In this document: positions 44,449 through 53,528 of the stretch, piece after piece | Position numbering within the stretch: position 1 is the stretch's first letter | Layout of the letters: each line of letters begins with the position of its first letter | Assembly: GCF_012035195.1 (NCBI RefSeq) | Contig: NZ_JAAVJH010000013.1 | Span: 1-64,000 of the forward strand | Origin: Sphingomonas corticis | Lineage (GTDB): Bacteria; Pseudomonadota; Alphaproteobacteria; Sphingomonadales; Sphingomonadaceae | Direction of reading: 5' to 3' | Length of the DNA stretch: 64,000 nucleotides | Position numbers and translations under genes: made by a program | The notes under the pieces: generated by a model | What the model was told of the DNA's origin: nothing | Database searches by the model: none | What the model saw: only the letters and a program-made list of their open reading frames with translations

Positions 44449-45478
44449 AGCCGCGCACCGCCAGCGACGCGGGCACCACCACGGGTCCGTGCGGCGTCTG
44501 GCGCCCGGCGTTCTCGTCGATGATGAGCGCGACGGCACGCGCGGTCACTTCCGCGATCGGCTGCACCACCGCGGTCATCGGCGGGTGAGCGAAGCGCGCG
44601 ATCGGCGTGTCGTCGAAGCTGACCAGCGACAGGTCGCCCGGCACGCTCAGCCCGCGCGCGCGCGCCAGTTCCAGCGTGGCGAGCGCCATCTGGTCGCTGC
44701 TGGCGACGATGGCGGTGACGGGATCGGCCAGCGCCAGCAGCCGCTCCGCCGCCAATCGGCCCGAGGCGTAGCCGAAGTCGCCCGCTGCCAGCAGGTCGCC
44801 GGTGGCGAGGCCCGCCGCCGCCATTGCCGCGGTCCAGCCTTCGACACGCCACTGGCTGAGGCCATAGTCCGCGTCGCCCGCGATGAAGCCGATGCGGCGA
44901 TGGCCCAGCGCGATCAGATGCTCCGTCGCCAGCCGCGCCGCGCCCTCGTCCCCCATCGTCAGCGCGAAGCCCGCGCCGTCCTTCAGCGAGCCGATCCGTG
45001 CGAAGCTGATCCCCTGTTCCGCGAGCAGGCCGGTGATGAGCGGGTTGTCCGAGTGCGGCGGCGTCAGCAGCACGCCGTCGGGCTGGAGCGCGGCGATCGC
45101 GCCCATCAGTTCGCGCTCGATATGGTCGGAATGCGTATCGACCAGCTCGAAGATCAGCCGATAGCCGTGCTCGGCGCATTTCAGCATCCCGCCCAGCAGC
45201 ATCTGGTCGACCCAGTCGGTGCCCTGCCGGTTGGTCCAGTCGGCGATGGTGCGGTCGCGGTCGTTGAGCGCGAGGATCAGGTAGGAGCGCGACCCGCCCA
45301 TCCGCTGCGCCGCGATCGAGGGGACGTAGCCGAGTTTATCGATCGACGCCTGCACCCGCGCCATCATCTCGGGCCGGACGTTCGGCTCCTTGTTGATGAC
45401 GCGGCTGACCGTCTGCAACGACACGCCCGCGTCCGCCGCGACGTGCCGGATCGTCACCGCCTGCCTGCGCCGCGCCAC
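44417..45478 (-). CDS. LacI-family transcriptional regulator
   Basis: 353 residues. The N-terminal helix-turn-helix (TIRHVAADAGVSLQTVSRVIN, shown here in part) and hinge helix (YVPSIAAQRMGG) are classic LacI. The ligand domain has PDGVLLTPP, HRRIGFIAGDADYGLSQ, AIVASSDQMALATLELA and LSLVSFDDTPIARFAHPP. GTG start at 45478, 5 bp after the halogenase stop, so it is the last gene of the TBDR-halogenase operon and probably regulates it. The conserved recognition helix fits the CG-centred palindromes at 53364 and 53453. Its ligand, likely a sugar, is unknown. Confidence 0.9.
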   Translation of the reverse strand: MARRRQAVTIRHVAADAGVSLQTVSRVINKEPNVRPEMMARVQASIDKLGYVPSIAAQRMGGSRSYLILALNDRDRTIADWTNRQGTDWVDQMLLGGMLKCAEHGYRLIFELVDTHSDHIERELMGAIAALQPDGVLLTPPHSDNPLITGLLAEQGISFARIGSLKDGAGFALTMGDEGAARLATEHLIALGHRRIGFIAGDADYGLSQWRVEGWTAAMAAAGLATGDLLAAGDFGYASGRLAAERLLALADPVTAIVASSDQMALATLELARARGLSVPGDLSLVSFDDTPIARFAHPPMTAVVQPIAEVTARAVALIIDENAGRQTPHGPVVVPASLAVRGSTAPPRPPQS

Positions 45479-45483
45479 GATCG

Positions 45484-46986
45484 TCAGGCCGCCGCGCCGC
45501 AATAGTGCGCGACATAGTCGCCGTGCGCGGGGAGGCCCGCGACGGTGGACGCCACGTCGTCGCGCAGGCCGGAAAGGAAGCGCTCCAGTTCCGCCTCGCG
45601 CAGCTTCGCCGCCACCGGGTGCCACGCGCGCGGCACGATGCCCTGCCCCATCATCACCTGCACCCAGCTGTTCTCGGCGAACAGTTCCTCGTTGCGGCGG
45701 AAGACGCGGCCGGTCTCGCTAAACAGCTCGATCTTCTGCCGCAGCGTATCGGGCACGTCCATCGCCGCGCACTGCCGCCAGAACGGCGAGTCGCGCCGGT
45801 AAGTGACGTGATAGTGGAGGACCAGGAAGTCGCGGATCTGCTCCATGTCCTGCATCTGCTGGTCGTTGAACTCCGCGACGTCGCGCGGGCTGATGTCGCG
45901 CAGCGGCATCATGCGGATCAGGCGGATCACGGCGCGCTGGATCAGGTGGATGCTGGTCGATTCCAGCGGCTCCATGAACCCGCCGGCAAGGCCGATCGCC
46001 ACCACGTTGCGATGCCACTGCCGCCGCCGCGCGCCGGCCTTGAAGGACAGATGGTTGGGCTGGGTGAGCACGTCGCCGACGACATCGCCCATCAGCCGCG
46101 CCAGCGCCGCCTCGCGCGACAGGTAGCGGCTGCACCACACGATGCCGTTGCCGGTGCGATGCTGGAGCGGGATGCGCCACTGCCATCCCGCATCGTGCGC
46201 GGTCGCGCGCGTGAACGGCACCGGCGGGCCGACGTTGGCGGTCTGCACCGCGATCGCACTGTCGCACGGCAGCCAGTGCGTCCAGTCGTCGTAGCCGGCG
46301 TGGAGCGCGCCCTCGATCAGCAGCGCGCGGAAGCCGGTGCAGTCGAGGAACAGGTCGCCCGCGATCCGCGCCCCGCTCTCGAGCGTCAGCGCGGCGACGT
46401 CGCCGCTCTCGCCGTCCAGCTCGACCGCCGCGATCTTCCCCTCGACCCGGCGTACGCCGTCGCCTTCCGCCATGCGGCGCAGGAAGGCGGCGTAGAGCGA
46501 GCTGTCGAGCTGATAGGCGTAGTTGATCCGGTCGCCCGGCAGGTGCGCGAACTTCCCCGCCTCCGCCGCGCGCAGCTCCAGGCAGTAATCGTCGTAGGGC
46601 CGGGTGTCGCCCTCTGCGCGGGCGTGCAGCCAAAAATGCTGGAAGCCGGCGGACCAGTGATCCTTGCCGGTCGTGCCGAAGGAGTGGAAGTAGCTGCTGT
46701 CGGGTGTCTTCCACCCGTCGAAGCGGATGCCCAGCTTGAACGTCGCCTGGGTGGCGCGCATGAACTCCGCCTCGTCGATGCCGAGCAGGCGGTTGTACGT
46801 CACGAGCGGCGGGATGGTGCTCTCGCCGACGCCGACGGTGCCGATCGCCTCCGATTCGACCAGCGTCACCTCCACCGTGCGCCCCATCGTGCGCGCGATG
46901 GCGGCGGCGGCCATCCAGCCGGCGGTGCCTCCGCCCGCAACGACGATGCGGCGGAGCAGGGGGCGGCGGATGCGGTGGTCGGTCAT
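45484..46986 (-). CDS. Flavin-dependent tryptophan-halogenase-like protein 2
   Basis: 500 residues. GGGTAGW at 18-24, VGVGESTIP, Lys84 in ATFKLGI, GWQWRIPLQHRTG near 270 and FMEPLESTSIHLI near 340. All motifs of FADH2-dependent halogenases are kept, and it is close to halogenase 1. The ATG at 46986 overlaps the cupin gene stop (ATGA). Halogenases found in TBDR loci of Xanthomonas and Caulobacterales have brominated or chlorinated indole compounds in vitro, but their natural substrate is not established. Confidence 0.9.
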   Translation of the reverse strand: MTDHRIRRPLLRRIVVAGGGTAGWMAAAAIARTMGRTVEVTLVESEAIGTVGVGESTIPPLVTYNRLLGIDEAEFMRATQATFKLGIRFDGWKTPDSSYFHSFGTTGKDHWSAGFQHFWLHARAEGDTRPYDDYCLELRAAEAGKFAHLPGDRINYAYQLDSSLYAAFLRRMAEGDGVRRVEGKIAAVELDGESGDVAALTLESGARIAGDLFLDCTGFRALLIEGALHAGYDDWTHWLPCDSAIAVQTANVGPPVPFTRATAHDAGWQWRIPLQHRTGNGIVWCSRYLSREAALARLMGDVVGDVLTQPNHLSFKAGARRRQWHRNVVAIGLAGGFMEPLESTSIHLIQRAVIRLIRMMPLRDISPRDVAEFNDQQMQDMEQIRDFLVLHYHVTYRRDSPFWRQCAAMDVPDTLRQKIELFSETGRVFRRNEELFAENSWVQVMMGQGIVPRAWHPVAAKLREAELERFLSGLRDDVASTVAGLPAHGDYVAHYCGAAA

Positions 46987-47993
46987 CGGCTCAACTGCTG
47001 CAGGAGGAAACCGCGGATGCGCGCCGCGCTGTCAGGCGTCAGCGGCGCGAGCACGCTGCGCCCCTCGGCGGGGATGTGCGCGGCCGCCGCCTCGGCGTCG
47101 CCGAAGACGTAATGGTCGAACATGGCGCGCCAGTGCGCCTTCTGGTCGTCCGGCAGGTCGCGGATCGCCAGCAGCGCGTGAAGCATCGCGTCCTGCGGCT
47201 GCGCCATCCAGCGCGGCGTGTCTCGCCACCAGTAGTTGACGAGGACGTTGAAGGCGTCGCGCCCCTCCACGTGGTGCCACCACAAGGCGGGCACGAACAC
47301 CGCGTCGCCCGCCTCCAGCTCCGCCACCTGCGCGTGCGCCAGCGCCTCGCGGAAGCGCGGATGGGCGGCGAAGTCGGGATCGTGGAAATCGACCATGGAG
47401 ATGGTGCGCCCCGCGGGCGTGTTGTCGACCGGGCCGAGGTAGAGGTTCGCGAACTGGTCGCGCGGGAACAGCGTGAAGCGCCGCCGCCCCACGGCCACGC
47501 ACGCCAGGTTGTCCGGCGTGTCGTTGTGCGCGGCGATGCGGCTCTGCGTGCCGATCCAGATGCTGGCCAGCGCGTCGCGCGCGCCGAGATCGACGTGATT
47601 GTCCTCGTGCAGGCGATCGAAGAAGGCGCGGACGTCGACCGAGCCGAGGTAGATCGCGGGGGCGTCCTCCCGCCCCTCGGCGGCGTCGATCTGCGCGAAG
47701 ATGTCGGCGAGCTTCGCACGCGCCTCGCGAAAGTTCATCCGCATCGCGCCGTCGTAGAACAGCCGCCCGCCGCTCCCCGGCGCCCCGACCGACACCGCGA
47801 AGGCGGTGTCCCGCGCGCGCGACAGGAGGTAGGCGCGCGCCTCCCGCGCGGAACGGCGCCCGGCCTGCACCAGCGGCCAGTCGGCGACGAGGCCGCGCAC
47901 GACGAAGGGCGCGTCCGCCGCGGCGAGATGCCGGTCGAGGTCGCCCGGCGCCACCTCGGCGACCGGCGGCAGGGAGGCGAGCGCGTCAGCCAC
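46983..47993 (-). CDS. Cupin-like / JmjC-type Fe(II) dioxygenase-like protein
   Basis: 336 residues. N-terminal PFVVRGLVADWPLVQAG is typical of cupin-8/JmjC-like proteins. The facial-triad candidate is HND in QSRIAAHNDTPDNLACVA, with the distal His in VPALWWHHVEG, and RRRFTLFPRDQ lies between. So probably a 2-oxoglutarate-dependent hydroxylase of a small molecule or protein. The GTG start at 47993 overlaps the SapC stop by 8 bases, and its own stop overlaps the next ATG, so it is tightly coupled. Confidence 0.85.
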   Translation of the reverse strand: MADALASLPPVAEVAPGDLDRHLAAADAPFVVRGLVADWPLVQAGRRSAREARAYLLSRARDTAFAVSVGAPGSGGRLFYDGAMRMNFREARAKLADIFAQIDAAEGREDAPAIYLGSVDVRAFFDRLHEDNHVDLGARDALASIWIGTQSRIAAHNDTPDNLACVAVGRRRFTLFPRDQFANLYLGPVDNTPAGRTISMVDFHDPDFAAHPRFREALAHAQVAELEAGDAVFVPALWWHHVEGRDAFNVLVNYWWRDTPRWMAQPQDAMLHALLAIRDLPDDQKAHWRAMFDHYVFGDAEAAAAHIPAEGRSVLAPLTPDSAARIRGFLLQQLSR

Positions 47994-48696
47994 GCGCCGC
48001 CTTCGCGTTCTTGCGCTCCACCAGCCGTCCGATGTTGCCGATCGAGGCGACCGCCATGAACAGCGGCATCAGATGCCCCGCCGCGTGGAGCTCGCCCAAG
48101 GCGCTCGCGTCCAGCGCGCGCAGCCGCTCCTCGTCGACGTGGTGGAAGCCGAGCAGGCGGTTGGTGGCGCCGTCGTCGAGCGTGATCTCCAGCGTCAGCG
48201 GCTCGATCAGCTGGTGCCGCTGGAGCGCGGCAACGAAGCCGGTGGCGGCGTGATAGCCCTCGTCCAGCGCGCCGAGCCTACGCACCTTCTCCTCGAAGAA
48301 GGGCGTCGCGCGGCCGAGTTCGTCGAACATGCGCACGCCCTCTGCACCGCCCGCCGCGCGGGGATGCCCGGGATCGAGATGCACCTGGCCGCCCCCGGCC
48401 CCCCGGCCGATCAGGAACGGCGCGATGTCCATCGCCAGCGGCACGTAGCCCGCGTCCCAGCGGTCGCCGGCGAGGAACAGGTTCTCGCCGTTCTCGAAGC
48501 CGAGCAGCGCGTAGGCGTCCATGCGGTCGCGTGCAGCGTTCCAGCGGAACAGGATGGGATAGTCGCCCTGCGCGCGGCGGAACTCGTCCGGCGTCAGCAG
48601 GCACGCCATCTGCGCATCGCCCCACGCCGCCCCACGCGCGGTGGCGATGCGCAGGTCGCGATGGGTGTCGGCGTTGAGGATCTGGTGCTCGGTCAT
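47986..48696 (-). CDS. SapC family protein
   Basis: 236 residues. SapC features: LTPDEFRRAQGDYPILFRWN, AYALLGFENGENLFL, GYVPLAMDIAPFLIG and a C-terminal LGFHHVDEERLRALD segment. The Caulobacter/Campylobacter SapC name refers to S-layer or antimicrobial-resistance annotations and does not explain its role here. It has no signal peptide. Overlaps the upstream halogenase 3 stop (ATGA) and the downstream cupin start. Its constant presence with TBDRs, halogenases and cupin-like proteins suggests a shared pathway. Confidence 0.88.
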   Translation of the reverse strand: MTEHQILNADTHRDLRIATARGAAWGDAQMACLLTPDEFRRAQGDYPILFRWNAARDRMDAYALLGFENGENLFLAGDRWDAGYVPLAMDIAPFLIGRGAGGGQVHLDPGHPRAAGGAEGVRMFDELGRATPFFEEKVRRLGALDEGYHAATGFVAALQRHQLIEPLTLEITLDDGATNRLLGFHHVDEERLRALDASALGELHAAGHLMPLFMAVASIGNIGRLVERKNAKAARG

Positions 48697-50225
48697 GGGG
48701 CGGTCCGGTCCGGCGAGAGGGCGAGCGCGTCGAGATAGGCGCGATGGGTCGGCAGCGCGGCGGCCAGCACGCGCTCGCGCTCCGCCACCTGCCCCCGCAG
48801 CCGGGCCTCGGCCTGCGGGTCGGTGCGCAGCGCGGCGCCGGGGGGCGGCGGAAAGCCCATGCCGTAGAGGACGTGCTGGTAGCTCGCCGCCGGGAACACC
48901 TCCTCGCGGTCGGCGAAGTCGGCGTCGGACGGCGGCTGGTGCCGCCAGGCGTCGATCAGCTCGGCGAGCCGCGGCGGCACGGTGGCGGGATTGCGGTGCG
49001 CGCGCCAATAAGGCTCCTCGCGCCGGCTGAGGACGTAGTGGAGCTTCAGGAACTCGACGATCCGGTCCCAGCGATAGCGGAACGCGGCATTGAACCGCGC
49101 TGCCGCGGGGGCCAGCGCCGCGCGGGTCGGCGGCAGGTTGGCGACCAGATGGTCCAGCGCCAGCTCGATCGTGACGATCGCCGACGCCTCCAGCGGTTCG
49201 AGGAACCCGGCGGACAGGCCGATCGCGACGACGTTCCCGTCGAAGAAGCGCGCGCGGTGGCCCGAACGGAAGGCGAGCCGGCGGAACGGCGGCAGCTCGC
49301 GTTCCGGCATCGTCCGGCGCAGATGGTCGGTCAGCAGCGCCGCCGCCGCGTCGTCGTCGATGAAGGCGGAGGCGTAGACGCAGCCGACGCCGCGACGCGT
49401 CGGCAGGCCGATATCCCATATCCAGCCAGCGCGATGCGCGGTGGCGAGGGTAGTGCTGGCAACTGGCGACGCCGGTTCCACCGGCACCTGCACCGCCAGC
49501 GCGCGATCGTTGAACAGCACGTCGGAGCGGTCCACGAACGGCACCGCCATCGCTCCGCCGATCAGCAGCGCGGCATGGCCGGTGCAGTCGAGAAACAGGT
49601 CGCCCGCCATCGCCCCGTGCGCGCGGGTGTGCACCGCGGACACCGCCCCGCCCGCGTCGCGCACCACGGTGTCGACATGATCGCACACGTGCCGGACGCC
49701 CAGCCGGCGCACCGCGTGGTCGCGCAGCAGCACCGCCAGCTTCGCCGCGTCGAGATGATAGGCGTAGTTGAGCGCGCCCGCATATCCGGGCATCGCGCGC
49801 TGCCGCGGGGCCAGCGCGCGCTCGGCGATGCGCGCCTGTACGCCGACCGCGTCGGCGAAGGCGCCGCCCTGCGCCTGCCACGCTGCCACCAGGTCGCGCG
49901 GGGCACCCTCGGCCGGGGCGGTGAAGGGGTGGTGGTAGCGGTCGTCCGCCGCGCCGGTGACCCACCCGTCGAAGGTCGACCCCTGCTTGAACGCCGCGTC
50001 GCAGGCGAGGAGGAAATCCGCCTCGTCGATCCCGATCGCCGCCAGCGTGCGGCGCATCGTCGGCCACGTGCCCTCGCCCACGCCGATGGTCGGCACGTCG
50101 GGACTTTCGACCAGCGTGACCGACAGCGTGGTCGCCGCCGCCAGCCGGCACGCCGCCAGCCACCCCGCCGTGCCGCCGCCGACGATCACGACCTGTTGAA
50201 GGGGCTGGCTTGCGTTGTCCGGCAT
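48693..50225 (-). CDS. Flavin-dependent halogenase-like protein 3, divergent active site
   Basis: 510 residues. FAD site GGGTAGW at 16-22 and candidate Lys80 in AAFKQG are kept. Two core motifs differ from its paralogues: the WxWxIP signature reads GWIWDIG near residue 270 (Pro to Gly), and the Glu-Ser pair reads LEPLEASAI near 343 (Ser to Ala). The enzyme may therefore use another substrate, or be an oxygenase-like relative rather than a halogenase. The ATG at 50225 lies 67 bp after the TBDR stop. Divergent also in length and sequence from halogenases 1 and 2. Confidence 0.85.
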   Translation of the reverse strand: MPDNASQPLQQVVIVGGGTAGWLAACRLAAATTLSVTLVESPDVPTIGVGEGTWPTMRRTLAAIGIDEADFLLACDAAFKQGSTFDGWVTGAADDRYHHPFTAPAEGAPRDLVAAWQAQGGAFADAVGVQARIAERALAPRQRAMPGYAGALNYAYHLDAAKLAVLLRDHAVRRLGVRHVCDHVDTVVRDAGGAVSAVHTRAHGAMAGDLFLDCTGHAALLIGGAMAVPFVDRSDVLFNDRALAVQVPVEPASPVASTTLATAHRAGWIWDIGLPTRRGVGCVYASAFIDDDAAAALLTDHLRRTMPERELPPFRRLAFRSGHRARFFDGNVVAIGLSAGFLEPLEASAIVTIELALDHLVANLPPTRAALAPAAARFNAAFRYRWDRIVEFLKLHYVLSRREEPYWRAHRNPATVPPRLAELIDAWRHQPPSDADFADREEVFPAASYQHVLYGMGFPPPPGAALRTDPQAEARLRGQVAERERVLAAALPTHRAYLDALALSPDRTAP

Positions 50226-50292
50226 GATCGGCCCGCTGATTATCGGAAGCGCCGGCCGGGCGGAAGCGTCCGCACCGGCCGGCACGCCGTCA

Positions 50293-53200
50293 TCAGAAGC
50301 TGAACCGCACCCCGGCCGAGTAGCGGGCGAAGCCGGGCTGGGCGAAGGTCGTGAATTCGTCCGACCGCCGATGCCCGCGACGCCCTTCGCCGGTCAGGTT
50401 GATGCCCTCGGCGAACACGGTCAGCCCTTGCCTGAATTCATAGCTGATGCTCGCGTCGAACTGGCCGTAGGCGTCCACGTAGGTGGGGTTGGGATTGCCG
50501 CCGGCATAGAATTCCGCGCGCCAGTTATATGCCGCACGCGCCTGGAAGCCGTATTTGTCGAAGAAGAGAACGGCGTTGGCGCTGTCGGACAGACCAGCCA
50601 GCGCGAACTGGCCGACGTTCGGATCCAGCGCGTTGTTGAAGCGCGCGTCGCCGTTGACGATCGTGTAGTTCAGGATCGTGCCGAAGCCGGTATCCCAGAA
50701 GCTGTGCTGGATCGCGAATTCGAACCCGTCGATCGTCGCGGTCTGATCCGAGTTGAACGGCGTCGACACGCGGAAGTTGACGAAGCCGTCCTCCGGCAAG
50801 CCGAGGATGCGCCCCTGGTAGAGGCCGTTGGCGAGCTGCGGCGTCCCGTCCGGATTGCGCAGCACCTCCACCGAGGCGGGATAGTTGCGCAGGATATAGT
50901 CGCGGATCAGCGCCACGTTGGTGGTGCCACCCAGTGCCGCCTGCGCCGCGCGGAAGCGCGGGCCGTTGGCGGGGTTGCGCAGCTCGAACGCGCTCTGCTC
51001 GATCTCCTGCGAGTTGATGAAGTTGGACACCTTCTTCCGGAAGTATCCGGCAGAGACGTAGCTGTCGCGGCCGTAATACCATTCCGCCGACACGTCGATG
51101 TTCTTCGACAGGAACGGCTGCAGGTTGGGATTGCCGCGGTTACCGCCGCCGCCCGCGATGCCGAACTGGCGGTTCAGCGTCAGGCCGCCCTGGAGCGCGT
51201 TATAGTCCGCGCGGGTGATCGTGTGGCTGTACGACGCGCGCAGCTTCACGTTCTCCAGCGGCTGGATGTCGACGTCGATCGCCGGCAGCCAGTTCTCGTA
51301 GCTGCCCTTGTTCGTCAGGAACGAGCTCTGGCTGGAATAGATGATGTTGAACTCACCCTCCGCGGCCCAGGCCGTGCCCACCGGCACCGGCGTCAGCGAC
51401 GAGGCGCTGACGGTCGTCTGGTCGTAGCGCACGCCGCCGACGATGTGCGCGTCGCGCCCGAACAGGTCGAACTTGGTGTTCACCTGCACGAACGGCGAGA
51501 TCGTCTTCTCGACCAGGCGCCGGTCGGTGTCGAAGGTGGCGAGACAGTTGCCGTCGCCGCCGCAGATGCCGAAGCGGCTGTCGAGCAGGTCGACCATGCG
51601 CTCGAAATCGAAGCGGTAATAGGCCGGGATGATCCCCGCATTGGCACCCGACACGCCCTTGAACTTGTCGGGCAGCGACACGCGCTCGAACAGGTCGTCG
51701 GGCAGGTCCGCGGGCGTGCCGACGCCGCTCCACGTGTCGTTCTGCACGAAACCGTAGGCGGAGCGCACGCGGTTCTCGATGAACGAGAAGCCGAAGTCGA
51801 GCGAGTCGAGGAAGTTGCCGTCATGCTCGTACCGGCCCTTCAGCTGGACCTGGTTGATCTCGTCGCGGACGTAGGCGTTGCGGAACGAATTGCCGGTGGC
51901 GTTGATGTTCGCCGGGTTGAGCGCGTCGACGCCGGGCCGCATCTGATAGGAGATGACCGGCAGGTCGTTCTCGAAGTTCAGCGTCTGCTCCTGCACGCCG
52001 AACACCGCACTGCCGACCGACGTGCTGGTGCCGAAGCGGTTGCTCGGGCGCGACTCGGCGGTGGAGTGATGCGCGTCGAGCGAGACGGTGACGTTGCCGG
52101 GCGCCTCCCACGTCAGGTTGCCGCCGAACGACTTGTTCTCCGACAGGTTGGCCGTCAGCGAGCCGCTGTACGACAGGTCCTTGGTCGAATTGGCGCCGAA
52201 CCGCTCGGTGTAGAAGATCGGGCCGGCGACGGGGCCGTCCGTCCACGCGCTGGACGTGTCGCCGAAGTTGAACCAGACGCCGACGCTGCTGTCGCGCGCC
52301 TCGATCTTGTTGCGCGAATAGGTGAAGTCGAACGTGGCGGTCAGCGCGTCGCTCGGCTTGAACTGCAGCACCGCCTGGCCGTTGATGCGCTCGCGGTCGA
52401 TGTTCGTCAGGTTGTACGCGGCACTCTGCGGTACTTCGTAGACGTCGGTCTGGTCAGGCCGGTTGGTGACGTTCTGCGATCCCGGCGTGCCGTTCTGCGG
52501 CAGCGTGCCCCAGTCGTTTTCCGAGCCGAGGAAGGAATTGCCGAAGCCGACCGAGCCGGTGTTCACGCTCGCCTTGCGCCGCTGGTAGATGCCGCTGACC
52601 AGGATGCCGACGCGGTCGTCGGCGAAGGTGGTGGAGAAGATGCCCGACACCTCGGGCGTGATCTCCGTCCCCTCGTTGTAGGATTCGTCGTAGACGCCCT
52701 TCACCGCCAGGCTGCCCCGCATCCCCGGCTTGTCCAGGGGACGCGGCGTGCGGATGTTGATGGCCGAGCCGATGCCGCCCGACGGCACCGCGGCGCGGCC
52801 GGTCTTGTAGACCTCCACCGCGGAGATGCCCTCGGACGCCAGGTTGGCGAAGTCGAACGAGCGCGACGCGGGCGGGCTGGCGCCGTCGCCCAGCGTGGCG
52901 GTCGGCATCTGGCGGCCGTTCAGCGTGACGAGATTGTATTCCGGGCCGAAGCCGCGGACGGTGACCAGCTGGCCCTCGCCGTTCTGCCGGTCGATCGACA
53001 CGCCGGTGATGCGCTGGAGCGACTCGGCGAGGTTGGTGTCGGGAAACTTGCCGATGTCCTCGGCGGAAATCGCGTCGACCACGCCCTGCGAGTTGCGCTT
53101 GATGTCCACCGCCTCGCGCAAGCTGGCGCGGATGCCGGTGACGATCAGGTCCTCGCTCGCGTCCTCGGTGGTGGCGGCGCCGTCCTGGATCTCCGACGGC

Positions 53201-53313
53201 CCGGGGTTGCCGACCGTGGCGGCGGCGTCCTGCGCGGCGGCGGGCGCCGCGATGGCGAGCGCGGAAACGCCCAGCACGAGTTGCGAAACCTTGCGAGCGG
53301 TGAAGCCACGCAT
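50293..53313 (-). CDS. TonB-dependent receptor, large saccharide type, head of halogenase operon
   Basis: 1006 residues. Signal peptide ends at AAAQ (residue 28). A TonB-box-like EDLIVTGIR, then RASLREAVDIKRNSQGVVDAISAEDIGKFPDTNLAESLQRI, the plug of the Caulobacter/Xanthomonas type of carbohydrate TBDR. Barrel about residues 170-1006, ending RYSAGVRFSF. ATG 53313 after GGGGAGG. Its upstream region contains two LacI-like palindromes. First gene of the TBDR-halogenase-SapC-cupin-halogenase-LacI transcript. Confidence 0.93.
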   Translation of the reverse strand: MRGFTARKVSQLVLGVSALAIAAPAAAQDAAATVGNPGPSEIQDGAATTEDASEDLIVTGIRASLREAVDIKRNSQGVVDAISAEDIGKFPDTNLAESLQRITGVSIDRQNGEGQLVTVRGFGPEYNLVTLNGRQMPTATLGDGASPPASRSFDFANLASEGISAVEVYKTGRAAVPSGGIGSAINIRTPRPLDKPGMRGSLAVKGVYDESYNEGTEITPEVSGIFSTTFADDRVGILVSGIYQRRKASVNTGSVGFGNSFLGSENDWGTLPQNGTPGSQNVTNRPDQTDVYEVPQSAAYNLTNIDRERINGQAVLQFKPSDALTATFDFTYSRNKIEARDSSVGVWFNFGDTSSAWTDGPVAGPIFYTERFGANSTKDLSYSGSLTANLSENKSFGGNLTWEAPGNVTVSLDAHHSTAESRPSNRFGTSTSVGSAVFGVQEQTLNFENDLPVISYQMRPGVDALNPANINATGNSFRNAYVRDEINQVQLKGRYEHDGNFLDSLDFGFSFIENRVRSAYGFVQNDTWSGVGTPADLPDDLFERVSLPDKFKGVSGANAGIIPAYYRFDFERMVDLLDSRFGICGGDGNCLATFDTDRRLVEKTISPFVQVNTKFDLFGRDAHIVGGVRYDQTTVSASSLTPVPVGTAWAAEGEFNIIYSSQSSFLTNKGSYENWLPAIDVDIQPLENVKLRASYSHTITRADYNALQGGLTLNRQFGIAGGGGNRGNPNLQPFLSKNIDVSAEWYYGRDSYVSAGYFRKKVSNFINSQEIEQSAFELRNPANGPRFRAAQAALGGTTNVALIRDYILRNYPASVEVLRNPDGTPQLANGLYQGRILGLPEDGFVNFRVSTPFNSDQTATIDGFEFAIQHSFWDTGFGTILNYTIVNGDARFNNALDPNVGQFALAGLSDSANAVLFFDKYGFQARAAYNWRAEFYAGGNPNPTYVDAYGQFDASISYEFRQGLTVFAEGINLTGEGRRGHRRSDEFTTFAQPGFARYSAGVRFSF

Positions 53314-53363
53314 CCCCATTCCTCCCCTGTCCGGCGCCGTCCCTGTCGCGCCTTCATCGTCGT

Positions 53364-53375
53364 TGAGAACGTTCA
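53364..53375 (-). promoter_or_regulatory. Imperfect LacI-type operator near the TBDR start
   Basis: TGAGAACGTTCA, which shares the GAACGTTC core with the perfect palindrome at 53453. It lies 51 bp upstream of the TBDR ATG, suited to blocking RNA polymerase. Spacing between the two sites is about 90 bp, which would allow looping. Confidence 0.55.
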
Positions 53376-53452
53376 CCTGTTTGGTTTGTGTTTTGGAGTC
53401 AAGCTTCTTCCCCTGACGAATCCGGGTGCAATCGATGGAAACCCCGAACCTA

Positions 53453-53466
53453 TGAGAACGTTCTCA
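53453..53466 (-). promoter_or_regulatory. Perfect 14-bp palindromic operator, LacI type
   Basis: TGAGAACGTTCTCA is an exact inverted repeat with the central CG of LacI-family operators. It is 140 bp upstream of the TBDR start in the 215-bp gap after the amidohydrolase stop. The only LacI-type regulator in the window is the last gene of this operon. Confidence 0.65.
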
Positions 53467-53528
53467 CAGAAAGTTCACGGCTGTTGCAGCCGTGCAACAT
53501 GCTCGCACTCAGCTTTCGGGGCTGTCCG

